Positions 44,381 through 52,379 of a stretch of 64,000 bases of DNA are shown here, piece after piece (position 1 is the stretch's first letter; every line of letters starts with the position of its first letter). The stretch is from contig OZ242384.1 in NCBI GenBank assembly GCA_965208965.1, forward strand, positions 4,464,001 to 4,528,000. The letters run 5' to 3'. A program made the position numbers and the translations under genes. Under the pieces are notes generated by a model. That model did not search any database. It had not been told where the DNA came from and saw only the letters and a program-made list of their open reading frames with translations. The stretch is from Bin5 sp965208965 (GTDB lineage: Bacteria > Chloroflexota > Anaerolineae > Caldilineales > Caldilineaceae).

Positions 44381-45682
44381 TCAGACGGATTGCAGTGAGG
44401 ACAGAAAGCTACTGATGCGGGCAAGCGCTTCGTTCATTCCCGGGTGATGGTCCCTCAGCAGAGCCTCTTCGCTTATGCCGCTGTCTGACAGTTCGATAAT
44501 CGTCGCTGCTTTTTCATCCGTCTCCAGGTCGACATAGCTTGTCGACAGACGCAGAGAAAGCTCTGAAGCCGGCGCACCAAAGTCCGAACCTGGCAGTGTG
44601 GCGACCTGAAACTCGTCCAAAAGGAATCTCGCTAGGTCGACGGAGGTGTGGACCCCGCGCGCAGACAGCTGCTCTTTCCAGTGGTCGAAATTGGGAAACA
44701 GATAGAAGCCGCCCATCGGTTCGGCGCAAGGCACATCAAGTTCGCAGAGGCCCCGCCAGAGGAAACGCGTGCGAGCAGCATGGAGCGCTGTGCATTTCTT
44801 GATGTATGCAGCCAGCTCGGCATCGTCGGCGTAGGCCGTAACTGCGGCATACTGGATCGGCGCCGACGCAGTCGACCAGAGTTCGCTACCGATCTTTGCG
44901 GCGGCCTGGAGCAGGCGCTGGCCACTTTCTCCGGGCGGAACGATGGCGATGCCCAGGCGCCAGCCCCCGAGCGAAAGATGCTTGCTCTTCCCACCAACTA
45001 CCACCGTTCCCTCCGGGTAGAAGTGGCTGATGGAGACATGCTCTTGTCCGAACGCGGTCAGCCCGTAGATTTCGTCTGAAAGAACCAGGACGTTTTCTCG
45101 ACGACAGATGTCGGCAATCTCTTCCAGGAGGGCTGGCGCCAGCATCTGCCCGGTCGGATTGCTGGGGCTGTTCAAGATCAGCAGATGCTGGCTGTGCGGG
45201 GAGTGGTGAAGCAGGCGCCGCAGCCTTTCCGGATGTATGCGGTGGCCGTCCTCGGGGCTGGCCGGAAGGCGCAGAACCGGGCGACTGAACAAGCGCGACT
45301 GCGGTTCGTAGCTCACCCATGACGGGGTGGGCAAAACAGTGGCCCCGGCAACGGCCATCTGGAAGGCGAACAGGAGGGCTTTGCTGCCTGGGGCAACGAT
45401 GACCTGTTCGGCCTTGACGTCGCGACCTAACCGGCGGGAATGAAAGCCGGCCACGGCCTGGCGGAGTTCGGGGAGCCCAGCGCTTGGCAAATAGCTCTGG
45501 CGAGAGGCGTGCTCAACCAGCGCTCTGACGATCTTGGGGTGAACCGGGAACCGGGACTCGCCAAATCCCAGGTGGTAAACTGTATGGCCTTCGGCCCACA
45601 TCTGGCGAACACGTTCGTTTACAAACAGTGTCGGCGAGGGCGAAAGCCGGTCTTCCAGGGAAGGTGAGAGAGAGAAATCCAC
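44381..45682 (-). CDS. Class I/II PLP aminotransferase (Liv operon)
   Basis: A 433-residue aminotransferase: HLGFGESRFPVHP, NSPSNPTGQML, DEIYGLTAFG and the PLP lysine in GGKSKHLSLGGWRLG near 234. The C-terminal about 45 residues, rich in acidic and helical stretches, extend past the normal end. Its start lies 32 bases after livF on the same strand, so it is probably co-transcribed with the importer and could deaminate the imported amino acid; that link is inference. The substrate is unknown. Confidence 0.88.
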   Translation of the reverse strand: MDFSLSPSLEDRLSPSPTLFVNERVRQMWAEGHTVYHLGFGESRFPVHPKIVRALVEHASRQSYLPSAGLPELRQAVAGFHSRRLGRDVKAEQVIVAPGSKALLFAFQMAVAGATVLPTPSWVSYEPQSRLFSRPVLRLPASPEDGHRIHPERLRRLLHHSPHSQHLLILNSPSNPTGQMLAPALLEEIADICRRENVLVLSDEIYGLTAFGQEHVSISHFYPEGTVVVGGKSKHLSLGGWRLGIAIVPPGESGQRLLQAAAKIGSELWSTASAPIQYAAVTAYADDAELAAYIKKCTALHAARTRFLWRGLCELDVPCAEPMGGFYLFPNFDHWKEQLSARGVHTSVDLARFLLDEFQVATLPGSDFGAPASELSLRLSTSYVDLETDEKAATIIELSDSGISEEALLRDHHPGMNEALARISSFLSSLQSV

Positions 45683-45714
45683 AGGTGAACGCCAAGAGTC
45701 TCTTGTCGGGGATG

Positions 45715-46419
45715 TCAGCCGACCCAGAATGCCTTTTCGAGGTCGGTAAACTCTTCGGCCGGTCCTTGAAACTTGTTGCGGCCCAGTTCCAGCACATAGA
45801 CATAGTCGGCGATCTTGAGAGCCGAACGAATCTCCTGGTCTACGAGCAGAATGGTCAGCCCCTCGCGATCCCGGAGATCGACGAGCATCTGATACACCTC
45901 TTCCGACAGCAGTTTGGCGAGCCCTGCCGTCGGTTCGTCCACCAGAATCAGCTTGGGGTCTGTCATTAGCGTACGGCCGATTTCGACCATCCGCTGCATC
46001 CCGCCTGAGAGTTCGCCGGCGTTGGACTTACGTCTCGGTTTCAGGTCGGGGAAGCGTTCGTAGTTCTCTTCGAGCTTCTGTTTGATGCGGCCCTTGTCAT
46101 TCTTGAACGTCCAGGCGCCCAGTTCAAGATTTTCCTCGACTGACATGAAACGGAAGACGCCGGGCTGCTGAGGAATGTAGGAGATGCCCATGTTGATGCG
46201 TTCGTGTGTCGGCACGTCGATGATGTCCTGGTCATCGAGGCGGATCTGCCCCTGATTTGGCCGCAGAAAGCCGTATACCGCCTTGAGCATGGTCGACTTG
46301 CCGACACCATTTGCACCGAGCACGGTTGTAATCTTACCGCCCTCGGCCTGCATTGAGATGCCCTGAAGGATATTCAGATCGCGATAGTAACCCACATAGA
46401 GATCGTTGACTGCCAGCAT
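45715..46419 (-). CDS. livF: Liv-type ABC transporter ATPase LivF
   Basis: A 234-residue ATPase. Walker A GANGVGKST near 35, signature LSGGMQRMVEIGRTLM, Walker B LILVDEPTAGLA. The short LivF form lacks the extra LivG insert. It powers the branched-chain amino acid-type importer with LivG, LivM, LivH. Its ATG shares one base with the livG stop. Also used by urea or aromatic importers of the same class, so the ligand is not fixed by this gene. Confidence 0.94.
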   Translation of the reverse strand: MLAVNDLYVGYYRDLNILQGISMQAEGGKITTVLGANGVGKSTMLKAVYGFLRPNQGQIRLDDQDIIDVPTHERINMGISYIPQQPGVFRFMSVEENLELGAWTFKNDKGRIKQKLEENYERFPDLKPRRKSNAGELSGGMQRMVEIGRTLMTDPKLILVDEPTAGLAKLLSEEVYQMLVDLRDREGLTILLVDQEIRSALKIADYVYVLELGRNKFQGPAEEFTDLEKAFWVG

Positions 46420-47144
46420 TACTCTTCGTCCTCGCCCAGATAGGCAGCTTTCACAAGTGGATCTTCCCTGACCACCTCCGGGTCACCGTCGGCTATCAGA
46501 TCACCGTAATTCAGCACGAGCAGGCGACGGCTCAGCGTGAAAATCGTGTCCATGTCGTGGCTGATGATGATGAACGCTTTGCCCTCGGCATTAGTCTCCG
46601 TGATGTAACGGTAGATCACTTCCATGAGCCTGGGGTGAACGCCGGCGAACGGTTCGTCCAGGATGATCATCTGGGGATCGAGCATGAGAAGGCGGCCCAG
46701 CTCCAGCAGCTTCTGCTGGCCGCCCGAAAGCGCCCGGGCGTATTCGTTACGAAGGTGGGCTATCGTCAGAAACTCCAGGACCTCCTGCGCCTTCTCTTCG
46801 AAGTCACGTTGGCGGGCAGTGGCGCGCATGGCCATGGCCGGGATGAGCAGGTTCTCCAGTACGGTCATGCGGCGAAAAGCGCGTGTGACCTGAAAGGTTC
46901 GACCCAGACCGGCCCTGGCGACGCCATAGGGCGGACGCGTGTCGATTCTCTCCCCGTTCATGTAGACTGTGCCGCTCGACGGCTTGAGCGCGCCGTCAAG
47001 GATGTTGGTCAGGGTTGTCTTTCCGGCGCCGTTCGGGCCGATGAGACCGATCAGCTCCGGCCCTTCGACGGTGAAGGAGACGTCCTTCAGGACCTCCAGG
47101 CCGCCGAAGTTCTTGAAGATATTGTTAGCGGTCAGATTCAACAT
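46419..47144 (-). CDS. livG: Liv-type ABC transporter ATPase LivG
   Basis: A 241-residue ATPase with Walker A GPNGAGKTT, the LivG-type segment YGVARAGLGRTFQVTRAFRR, signature LSGGQQKLLELGRLLM, and Walker B MIILDEPFAGVHP. The start at 47144 lies inside the 3' end of livM (20-base overlap), so the two are translationally coupled. Partner of LivF. Confidence 0.94.
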   Translation of the reverse strand: MLNLTANNIFKNFGGLEVLKDVSFTVEGPELIGLIGPNGAGKTTLTNILDGALKPSSGTVYMNGERIDTRPPYGVARAGLGRTFQVTRAFRRMTVLENLLIPAMAMRATARQRDFEEKAQEVLEFLTIAHLRNEYARALSGGQQKLLELGRLLMLDPQMIILDEPFAGVHPRLMEVIYRYITETNAEGKAFIIISHDMDTIFTLSRRLLVLNYGDLIADGDPEVVREDPLVKAAYLGEDEE

Positions 47145-48429
47145 GGCTGCTTTCCGCCTCTTCCCCTACAGGTTCGTTCTCGTCACTACCGGAAGGGGGG
47201 AAAGCCTCCTCGCCCTCTTCCTCTTCCTCGGTTGGCGCGGCGCGAATCGATACGGTTTCTGCGGCGACACCGCCCCGGTTAATTCTTTCCAGGATTGGAA
47301 AGAGGAGGCCGTTGCGCTGGAAGCGGAGGGTCAGCATGAGCAGCAGCCCGAAGAAGACCAGGCGCCACAGTGTCATATCGACGTGCAGGGGACCGATCGT
47401 AATGTTGGTTCGCAACAGCTCCAGAACAAAGGTGATGACGATTGCACCGACCGACGCCGTGTAGATGTTTTCAAGCCCGCCGATTACGGCCATGGCGATA
47501 ACGAGGGACATCTGCAGGATGATCAGCGTGTTAGGCGTAATGATGCCGATGTAGTGACCCTGCAGTGCGCCGGCTGCCGCGGCCAAGGTGCTGGTGATCA
47601 CGAAGACCAGCACTTTGTAGCGCACGATGTTAACGCCAAGGGCGGCCGCAGCCTCTTCATCTTCGCGAATGGCGCGGATGAAGAGACCGAACCGGGAGCC
47701 GGCAAGCCAGGTCATCATGGCCATCGCAACAAGGAAAAGGACCAGCATTGCGTAGTAGGGCGGTATCTTGCTTGTCGAGGTGAAGCCCAGGAGGCCGCCG
47801 GGAAAGAGCGGGACCAGCTCCAATCCGCTTTGACCCTCGGTTATCGGGATCTCGGCGCTGATTGAGGCGCGCAGGATCTCGGAAAAACCGATCGTAAACA
47901 GCGCCAGATAGGTACTTCGCAGCCGCAGCACCAGCCAGCCGACCAGAAGACCGAAGATGGCGCCCATGACCAACCCCATCGCGATACTCGCCCAAACGGG
48001 GGGAAAGACTATCAACGTGCCGGCGGGAAGCGTTTCCGTCTTGGCCATGTCGAGGCATGATTCGTCGATTGTGCCGACGCGCCGGATATTCAAGACCACC
48101 AGCCACCAGTTTCCGAACAGAGGTATGTCAGTGCACAACTCGGAGGGAGCGGTTGTAAAACGGATGAACTTCCCGATCAGGCCGGACGTGTAGCCGCCGA
48201 TCGCCATGAAGGCCATGTGTCCAAATGAGAATTGTCCTGCATATCCGGCCAGGAGTGACCAGCTGGATGCGAGAATCGCATAGAAGAAGGCCGTGATGGC
48301 AAGGTGCATGAAGTAGCTGCTGAGAATAAGGGGGCCCAGACCCCCAAGTTCTGAGGAAGCCAGCGGAATTACAATCAGGATGACCACCGCAATCGCGCCG
48401 GCGACGCGGTAGAGAACGGTTGGCTTCAT
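47125..48429 (-). CDS. livM: Liv-type ABC permease LivM
   Basis: A 434-residue permease with about ten hydrophobic helices; GYAGQFSFGHMAFMAIGGY is the usual LivM signature, and the EAA-like region is IREDEEAAAALGVN. After the last helix comes a tail of about 45 residues, very rich in Glu and Ser (TEEEEEGEEAFPP), not usual for the family and probably disordered in the cytoplasm. Overlaps the livH stop by four bases. Forms the channel with LivH. Confidence 0.93.
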   Translation of the reverse strand: MKPTVLYRVAGAIAVVILIVIPLASSELGGLGPLILSSYFMHLAITAFFYAILASSWSLLAGYAGQFSFGHMAFMAIGGYTSGLIGKFIRFTTAPSELCTDIPLFGNWWLVVLNIRRVGTIDESCLDMAKTETLPAGTLIVFPPVWASIAMGLVMGAIFGLLVGWLVLRLRSTYLALFTIGFSEILRASISAEIPITEGQSGLELVPLFPGGLLGFTSTSKIPPYYAMLVLFLVAMAMMTWLAGSRFGLFIRAIREDEEAAAALGVNIVRYKVLVFVITSTLAAAAGALQGHYIGIITPNTLIILQMSLVIAMAVIGGLENIYTASVGAIVITFVLELLRTNITIGPLHVDMTLWRLVFFGLLLMLTLRFQRNGLLFPILERINRGGVAAETVSIRAAPTEEEEEGEEAFPPSGSDENEPVGEEAESSHVESDR

Positions 48430-49667
48430 AGCTCTCGCCCAAAGAGGCCGGTCGGTTTCAGTAGGAGAACCAGCGTCAGGATCACCATGCCATAGGCGGG
48501 AATGTAGGCGGCTGCCCTGGTGGCGTCGGGAATGCAGCCGGTTCCCGCGGCTTCCACCAGGCCGACGATCAGGCCGCCGAGGAAAGCGCCCGGCAGGCTG
48601 CCCATGCCGCCGAGTACGATAATGACAAAGGAACGGGCGGCGGCGGGAATGCCCACCTGGGGCAGCCAGGAGAAGACCTGGACGAGTGAGGCGCCGGACA
48701 GCCCTGCCAGCATTGCGCCCATGCTGAAGGCCAGAGTATTCATCGAGTTGGGATTGATGCCCGTGACGGCCGCGGCCTGCCTGTCCTGGCTGACGGCTCG
48801 AAGCGCTTTGCCTACCCAGGTACGGTAGAGGAACCAGAGCAGCGCCGCCAGCATGATCAGCGCGAGAACGGCTGCGGTGAAACGCGGATTGGGGATGGAA
48901 ATCGCGTCAAAGACGGTGACGTTGCCCGGCGTCATCCTGAGCAGCGTTCCGGAATCGGCGGGAAGTTCGGCACGGGGAAAGGGAAAGAAGCGCTGGGCCT
49001 TTACGGGAACGGCCGAGGTCAGGGCCTGGGTGAAGTACTGCAGGAAGAATGCCAACCCAAAGGTCACGAGAATTGCGTATTCGGTTGGGCGCTCGATCTC
49101 TCCGCTGCCCATGGGGCGCAGAAAGATTCTCTCGAAAACGTAGCCGATAGCGAAGGTCACGATACAACTTGCCAGAATGGCGACCAGGGGAGAGACGCCG
49201 GGCAGCCACTTGGCGGAAATAAAGTAGGTGACCATGCCGCCAATCATGTAGAACTCGCCGTGGGCGAAGCTGACGACGCCAAGGATGGAGAAGATAAGGG
49301 TCAGGCCCAGGGCCATGAGACCGTAGATGATGCCGATGACGATACCGTTGGCGAGCTGTGAAATGACAAATCCACCATTGGCGACGCAAAGATTGTCGGG
49401 ATCGGCAAGGGCGAAGGCAGCGATAAAGATACCGACGACGATCGCGATCGCGATGCCGATGAGGCGATTTGTGATTTTGGGTGTGGCGACCCAGAGGGGG
49501 AGGAGGCTGAAGGGCCCAAGCGCCGCGCCGATCACCGCCCCGCCGAATGAAGCCTGGGAGATTTCCAGGTCTTTGCGGGCGTAGATGCGAGGCGTTACGA
49601 CACCGCCCAAGGCGCCCCAGAAGAGGATCCACAGTAGCGCCCAACCGAAAATTGCTGCGTTTTCCAT
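48426..49667 (-). CDS. livH: Liv-type ABC permease LivH
   Basis: A 413-residue permease. Residues about 110-413 are normal LivH (QLANGIVIGIIYGLMALGLT, FSILGVVSFAHGEFYMIGG, VSQDRQAAAVTGIN). Before them are about 105 extra residues with three hydrophobic helices (GWALLWILFWGALGGVV and two more), a lineage-type extension. It follows the binding-protein gene after a strong hairpin, which may set a lower level for the membrane genes than for the binding protein. Confidence 0.92.
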   Translation of the reverse strand: MENAAIFGWALLWILFWGALGGVVTPRIYARKDLEISQASFGGAVIGAALGPFSLLPLWVATPKITNRLIGIAIAIVVGIFIAAFALADPDNLCVANGGFVISQLANGIVIGIIYGLMALGLTLIFSILGVVSFAHGEFYMIGGMVTYFISAKWLPGVSPLVAILASCIVTFAIGYVFERIFLRPMGSGEIERPTEYAILVTFGLAFFLQYFTQALTSAVPVKAQRFFPFPRAELPADSGTLLRMTPGNVTVFDAISIPNPRFTAAVLALIMLAALLWFLYRTWVGKALRAVSQDRQAAAVTGINPNSMNTLAFSMGAMLAGLSGASLVQVFSWLPQVGIPAAARSFVIIVLGGMGSLPGAFLGGLIVGLVEAAGTGCIPDATRAAAYIPAYGMVILTLVLLLKPTGLFGREL

Positions 49668-49755
49668 GGTTCAGTTCAGTGCCTGGCGGGCAGGATACCC
49701 CGGCAGATAGCAAAGGGAGGCGTGGTCCGCTGCGGCCGGCTGAAGAAGAACAGGG

Positions 49756-49795
49756 GGAAGGCCCGCAAGCAAAGGGCTCGCTTGCGGGGCCTTCC
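49756..49795 (-). terminator. Attenuating hairpin between binding protein and livH
   Basis: GGAAGGCCCGCAAGC (49756-49770) pairs with GCTTGCGGGGCCTTCC (49780-49795) with a single bulge. On the minus strand CCTGTTCTTCTTC follows. It lies after the binding-protein stop, so a partial terminator giving extra binding-protein mRNA is likely. Confidence 0.6.
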
Positions 49796-49825
49796 GTCCG
49801 GACTCAGGTTTCAGATGTCAGCCTG

Positions 49826-51181
49826 TTACTCCTGACCGACAATAATCGGCGCGGCGGTCTGGTAGATTACAGGATATACGACCGCCGTTTCAGTTGCGTC
49901 CTGCCCTTCCTCCTGGTACTGCACGATCGTAATGGCCGGGTCGGGGAACTGGTGCCACCACTTGGGATCGACGCCCGCCTGCTCGGGCGTATTGCTGCGG
50001 TTGATGGGGAAGGTTATGGGACCGAGGGCGCCCATATGGTTGATGTTCTCAAGGGCGTCGATAATGTCGGCCGGATCGGTGGAGCCGGAGTCCTCGATAG
50101 CCTGGGCGATCAACATGATCGAGTCGTAGGAGGCCATTGCGTAGGACTCAATGTCATCCTTGCCGGTGCGGGCTGCATACTCAGCAACCAGGGCCTGGGC
50201 GACGTCATTGTAGAGCTGCTGAGGAAGACCGATGCGGCGCACAAAGCAGTGGTTGCCGTCGGGGACGTTGGTCCAGAAGGCATCGCTCACGAGTGAAACC
50301 TGGTTACACATCGTGGGCACGTCCTGCGGGCCGATACCTGCGTCGGCGGCCTGCTGGGTGAAGTTGTAGGAGGCCTCACCGGTTGCAAGTGTAACGATCA
50401 GGTCGGGGCTTTCGGCCTTGACGCGCTCGATGATGCCGGCGAAGTCCTGGGTGCCGATGTCAACACTGAAGGTGACGGAGGCGATGCCTGCCTCGTCCAG
50501 GAGCGCGGTCGTGTTTTCGGCGGCCGGGATACCGTAGTCCGTGTTCTCGGTGAGGATGACCACTTTGTCGAGCTTCATGCCGTTCTCGTCGCGCAGCCAC
50601 TGCATGAACTTGACGTCAACCGTGGAAACTTCGGAGCTCAGCGGCGCAATGCGGAAGATCTCATCGTACTGGACGCTGGTAATGGTGTCGTTCCAGGTCT
50701 CGGCAAAGACGATGGGAACACCGTTGTCGCGGGCGACTTCCTTGGCTGCCACGCCGACGGAGCTGTGGTAGCCGCCGCCGATGCCGACGACACCGTCCTG
50801 GTTAATGAGGCGCTCGACGACGGCCGTACCGCGTTCCGGCAGGCCTTCCGTGTCGACGATGATCAGCTCGACGGGCCTACCCAGGATGCCGCCGCGTTCG
50901 TTAAGTTCTTCGGCTGCGATCAACATCGCCTCTCGCATGGCTTCGCCGCCAACAACGGCGCCGGGCGCGGAGAGAGGGGCGAGCGCGCCGATTTTGATCG
51001 GCTCCATCGACATGTCTTCAGATTCTTCTGCGGGCGCCTCAGTTGGCGCAGCCGCTTCTTCTTCCTGGGCTGCCGGTTCGGCCTCTCCGACAGTTTCGGC
51101 TTGAGGCGCGCAAGCGGCGAGCAAGAGGACCAGAATGCTTAGCGCAATTGCGCTCCAGATTAGCGTTCGCGATCGGTTCAT
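49826..51181 (-). CDS. Liv-type amino acid-binding lipoprotein 1
   Basis: A 451-residue periplasmic-binding-protein type I (LivJ/LivK-like) lipoprotein. Signal peptide with lipobox LLAAC (Cys24), an acidic Ala/Glu linker, then the ligand-binding fold (IKIGALAPLSAPGAVVGGEA, GGYHSSVGVAAKEVA, ENTDYGIPAAENT). AAGGAG stands before the ATG. It is the first gene of the importer operon. The copy at 52380-53726 is very similar throughout, so a duplication happened here. Ligand is an amino acid or amide by family; not more precise. Confidence 0.92.
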   Translation of the reverse strand: MNRSRTLIWSAIALSILVLLLAACAPQAETVGEAEPAAQEEEAAAPTEAPAEESEDMSMEPIKIGALAPLSAPGAVVGGEAMREAMLIAAEELNERGGILGRPVELIIVDTEGLPERGTAVVERLINQDGVVGIGGGYHSSVGVAAKEVARDNGVPIVFAETWNDTITSVQYDEIFRIAPLSSEVSTVDVKFMQWLRDENGMKLDKVVILTENTDYGIPAAENTTALLDEAGIASVTFSVDIGTQDFAGIIERVKAESPDLIVTLATGEASYNFTQQAADAGIGPQDVPTMCNQVSLVSDAFWTNVPDGNHCFVRRIGLPQQLYNDVAQALVAEYAARTGKDDIESYAMASYDSIMLIAQAIEDSGSTDPADIIDALENINHMGALGPITFPINRSNTPEQAGVDPKWWHQFPDPAITIVQYQEEGQDATETAVVYPVIYQTAAPIIVGQE

Positions 51182-51331
51182 TGGAAAATTCTCCTTAAGT
51201 CATATTGGGCTCTTAACGTCGGCCGCGGAATTGCAGAGAAACAGCATTGAGGGCGGCGCCGGGGGGGAACAGACGGCTTTCCCAAGTATTATGCAACAGA
51301 GAAAAATACATGTCAACGGCGACAACTCCGA
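51182..51331. promoter_or_regulatory. Region upstream of binding-protein gene 1
   Basis: Leader and presumed promoter space of the importer operon. AAGGAG lies about ten bases before the ATG at 51181. I could not pick out a convincing -35/-10 pair. Confidence 0.3.
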
Positions 51332-51422
51332 GGGTGCATCCCAGACTTGGGGTGGGAATCGTCTGGCGAGGGGCTATTGTTAGCGATGGATGCAGCCGAA
51401 CGCACAACTGCAGTGGTCAGTG
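51332..51422 (+). repeat. Dispersed intergenic repeat, copy C
   Basis: GGGTGCATCCCAGAC with half-site CCAGAC at 51341-51346, facing GTCTGG at 51361-51366 (14-base loop), and AACTGCAGTGGTCAGTG (51406-51422), identical in inverted orientation to 14537-14553. Opposite orientation to copies A and B. Confidence 0.5.
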
Positions 51423-51658
51423 ACTGCGGCGATTGATTGAGGACAGGAGTGAAGAGGAAAGAGGAGAGAGAAACGTCTACTGTGGCGCACTTTGGATCGC
51501 GATCGGCCCGAGGCTTAGTAGATGCGATTTCAGTTTTTTTGGCTTTTGGGTAACTGCGCTGTGCGGGGAGAACAGCTTTCTCTAATACGCGAAGGGGTAC
51601 GAAGAATACCAGAGGCGTATCGGGCTATCTTAGCGAGACTGCGCGGCCTTTCGAGGAC

Positions 51659-51686
51659 AAGCAGTTTGTTCCCGCAAACTGCTTTT
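51659..51686 (+). terminator. Orphan terminator-like hairpin
   Basis: AAGCAGTTTG / CAAACTGCTT, 10 perfect pairs around a 6-base loop, followed by TTCT. No gene on the plus strand upstream is supported, so it may be a relic of a lost gene or an IS end structure. A polypurine stretch lies around 51440-51475; nothing else is seen in 51423-51711. Confidence 0.4.
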
Positions 51687-51711
51687 CTGACAGACGTCAA
51701 CGAGCTCTGGT

Positions 51712-51803
51712 TCCATTCAACGGCTCAACAGTGAAAGCAGTGAAAGTGGTATCCGACGACACCGCCCCGGAATCGGTTCTCCCGCACACGCGGGGATAGA
51801 CCG
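51712..51803 (+). CRISPR. Lone CRISPR I-E-like repeat with leader-like flank (copy 2)
   Basis: A 29-base unit at 51775-51803 begins GGTTCTCCCGC, has the stem CCCGC-ACAC-GCGGG, and ends GGGGATAGACCG. Aligned with the E. coli-type I-E repeat it has the same length, a stem at the same place and a matching 3' half. Bases 51716-51774 to its left align with 14453-14511, in the place where a leader would be. To the right, at about the expected distance (51834 on), only a weak resemblance to a second repeat is seen. No cas gene is present in the window. Confidence 0.6.
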
Positions 51804-51896
51804 GAGGCAAAGACGGGCGAACGGCCAGAAATGGGTCCCCCGACCCTGCTCGGAACCGGCAGAATGGACAAAACACAGCTGCGGACGGAGTTGTAA

Positions 51897-52151
51897 ATCG
51901 GGCTGCAATCTGCCTGCCTGCTCGCTGCCAGCATTCGGGTCCGCATGGATGACCGCGGCCGCGCCCTCGACAACATCTTCCGCGAACGCCTATGGCGCAG
52001 CGTCATATGCGGGAACATCTATCTCTACCAGTATGACACCGTGCGTCAACTGCGCACTGGGTTGACCGCCTACTTCGACTTCTACAACCATGAAAGACCG
52101 CATCAAAGTCTCAACTATCGCACACCGGCTGAAGAGCACTTCCTGCTCTGA
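51897..52151 (+). pseudogene. IS3-family transposase C-terminal remnant
   Basis: Frame open from 51897 (after a stop codon) to TGA at 52151. It encodes the end of an IS3 OrfB integrase domain: MDDRGRALDNIFRERLWRS, then YFDFYNHERPHQSLNYRTPA, which includes the last acidic catalytic region. The first two catalytic Asp and all upstream parts are missing. The following non-coding stretch to about 52228 (GGTCCAAAGATTGGGGCTCA) resembles the tail of such elements, and a small hairpin GCATCC/GGATGC lies at 52164-52179. A dead IS scar between two duplicated binding-protein genes. Confidence 0.8.
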
Positions 52152-52341
52152 TCAGTGCACAACGCATCCGTCTGGATGCACCTTATTCTTCCCGTCTTGT
52201 GGTCCAAAGATTGGGGCTCACCATAGTTGGTCCAGACTTCCAAAGTTATCTCACCAGGGGACTTTTTTCAATCCCTAACTAGCATAAGGCCCCAGTGGTC
52301 TGTGGTCTGTGGAACGGAAGGGATCGGTGGTCGGTGACAGC

Positions 52342-52360
52342 GGGGCCGGGGGGCGGCCCC
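52342..52360 (-). terminator. GC hairpin after binding-protein gene 2
   Basis: GGGGCCG / CGGCCCC with a 5-base loop, about 20 bases downstream of the stop at 52380 on the minus strand; no T-run follows. Just to its left, around 52300, GGTCTGT is repeated in tandem. Confidence 0.4.
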
Positions 52361-52379
52361 TTCCGGCTTCATTCGACGG

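Noticed and set aside
51522..51734. 70-codon plus-strand ORF beside the CRISPR relic
   Set aside because: No motif or ribosome site; the orphan hairpin lies inside it.
51834..51862. Second CRISPR repeat after the lone unit
   Set aside because: Only a few bases match and the stem is broken; too weak to call.
51717..52018. Minus-strand ORFs with RSIPACAGEP and GLSPRVRENR segments
   Set aside because: These are the well-known false translations of I-E CRISPR repeats; they support the repeat call, not a protein.
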